The notes under the pieces were generated by a model. It was not told where the DNA came from. It was given only the letters and a program-made list of their open reading frames with translations, and did not search any database. A DNA stretch of 22,714 nucleotides from Actinomycetota bacterium. GTDB lineage: Bacteria; Actinomycetota; Actinomycetes; S36-B12. A program made the position numbers and the translations under genes. The number at the start of each line of letters is the position of its first letter. Position 1 is the stretch's first letter. Below, one piece after another: positions 22,317 through 22,714 of the stretch. The stretch covers positions 1-22,714 of the forward strand of contig CANMNM010000005.1 in assembly GCA_947499275.1 (NCBI GenBank). The letters are read 5' to 3'.

Positions 22317-22714
22317 CTAAATAACTTCTGAGAACTCACTCATGACACTTCGCACAACACGGGCTACATCAATTGCATTCGGGGTATCCGAATGCACGCA
22401 AATGCTCTCGAATATCACCGGTAGTAATTCACCCGACTCGGTGAGCACGGTGCTTGATTCAAGGGCTCGACGAGTGGTTGCTTCGACTTTATCCAACGGA
22501 GTTCGTTGCGGACGGCGGGCGATAATCAAAGTACCGTCTGACCGGTAGTCCAAATCTACATACACTTCGGAGACAAATGGCACCCCGCGGCGCGCGGTAA
22601 CTCGTTCGTGAGCGGTACCCGCCATGCCAAAAACGGGAACTCCATAGACCTCCGCAACATCGCAGAGAGCTTCCATCAGAGTTTCGTCGCGTGCGAGCAT
22701 CCCATAAAGTGATC
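22317..22714 (-). CDS. pxpA: 5-oxoprolinase subunit A / LamB-YcsF family protein, N-terminal part outside window
   Basis: About 132 C-terminal residues of a protein that is usually around 250 long are present; the start is beyond the window end. The first visible residues, SLYGMLARDETLMEAL, correspond to the family's KPHGALYN-x-x-A-x-D-x-x-L segment. VPVFGMAGTAHERVTARRGVPFVSEVYVDLDYRSDGTLIIAR corresponds to its FADR.Y...G.LV.R segment, and the end ICVHSDTPNAIDVARVVRSVM corresponds to the conserved HGD-type nucleotide/metal region. Here HSD replaces the usual HGD. In PxpABC this subunit works with PxpB and PxpC to hydrolyse 5-oxoproline to glutamate using ATP. It is the most upstream gene visible in this operon. 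Confidence 0.9.
   Translation of the reverse strand, partial: SLYGMLARDETLMEALCDVAEVYGVPVFGMAGTAHERVTARRGVPFVSEVYVDLDYRSDGTLIIARRPQRTPLDKVEATTRRALESSTVLTESGELLPVIFESICVHSDTPNAIDVARVVRSVMSEFSEVI

Overview
This 22.7 kb window is a gene-dense bacterial chromosome segment with no rRNA, tRNA, insertion sequence or CRISPR array that I can see. It looks actinobacterial. A DUF3151 gene follows a class II fructose-bisphosphate aldolase. The chaperone operon dnaK-grpE-dnaJ ends in the MerR-type repressor gene hspR and has a HAIR-like inverted repeat upstream. Recalled from memory, purA, DUF3151, fba, a SpoU methyltransferase, pyrE, clpB and dnaK-grpE-dnaJ-hspR also cluster in mycobacteria. Base composition is near balanced, gaps are short (none reaches 300 bp), and genes often overlap head-to-tail or tail-to-tail. 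This suggests a streamlined, possibly planktonic, actinobacterium; that last step is inference.

Layout. (1) 1-5616: purA (cut by the window start) diverges from a cryptochrome/photolyase-like gene. On the minus strand follow, in transcription order, pyrE, a SpoU methyltransferase, fba, DUF3151 and a renalase-like flavoprotein, the last converging on the photolyase gene. (2) 5642-8856, plus strand: an unrecognised 152-residue protein, a secreted trypsin-like protease with C-terminal fibronectin-III-like domains, and a PLP aminotransferase. (3) 8853-15492, minus strand: dnaK-grpE-dnaJ-hspR-clpB, probably one transcript from a promoter at about 15428-15456 with an HspR operator upstream. (4) 15657-18834, plus strand: a GNAT acetyltransferase, a four-carbon acid sugar kinase (DUF1537) and a beta-hydroxyacid dehydrogenase, the last two forming a tetronate-type sugar-acid module. 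(5) 18817-22714, minus strand: pxpA (cut by the window end), accB, accC, pxpB and pxpC, together a split biotin-dependent carboxylase with a LamB/YcsF protein.

Most unusual items. The photolyase-like protein (792-1994) has its FAD-binding domain first and what looks like the normally N-terminal alpha/beta antenna domain at its C-terminus, an apparent circular permutation. Its only four cysteines are spaced as in iron-sulfur bacterial cryptochromes/photolyases. In region 5 the PxpB subunit resembles the carboxyltransferase part of urea carboxylase more than ordinary 5-oxoprolinase subunit B. Together with dedicated biotin carboxylase and biotin carrier genes, this points to a split amide or lactam carboxylase/hydrolase of unknown substrate.
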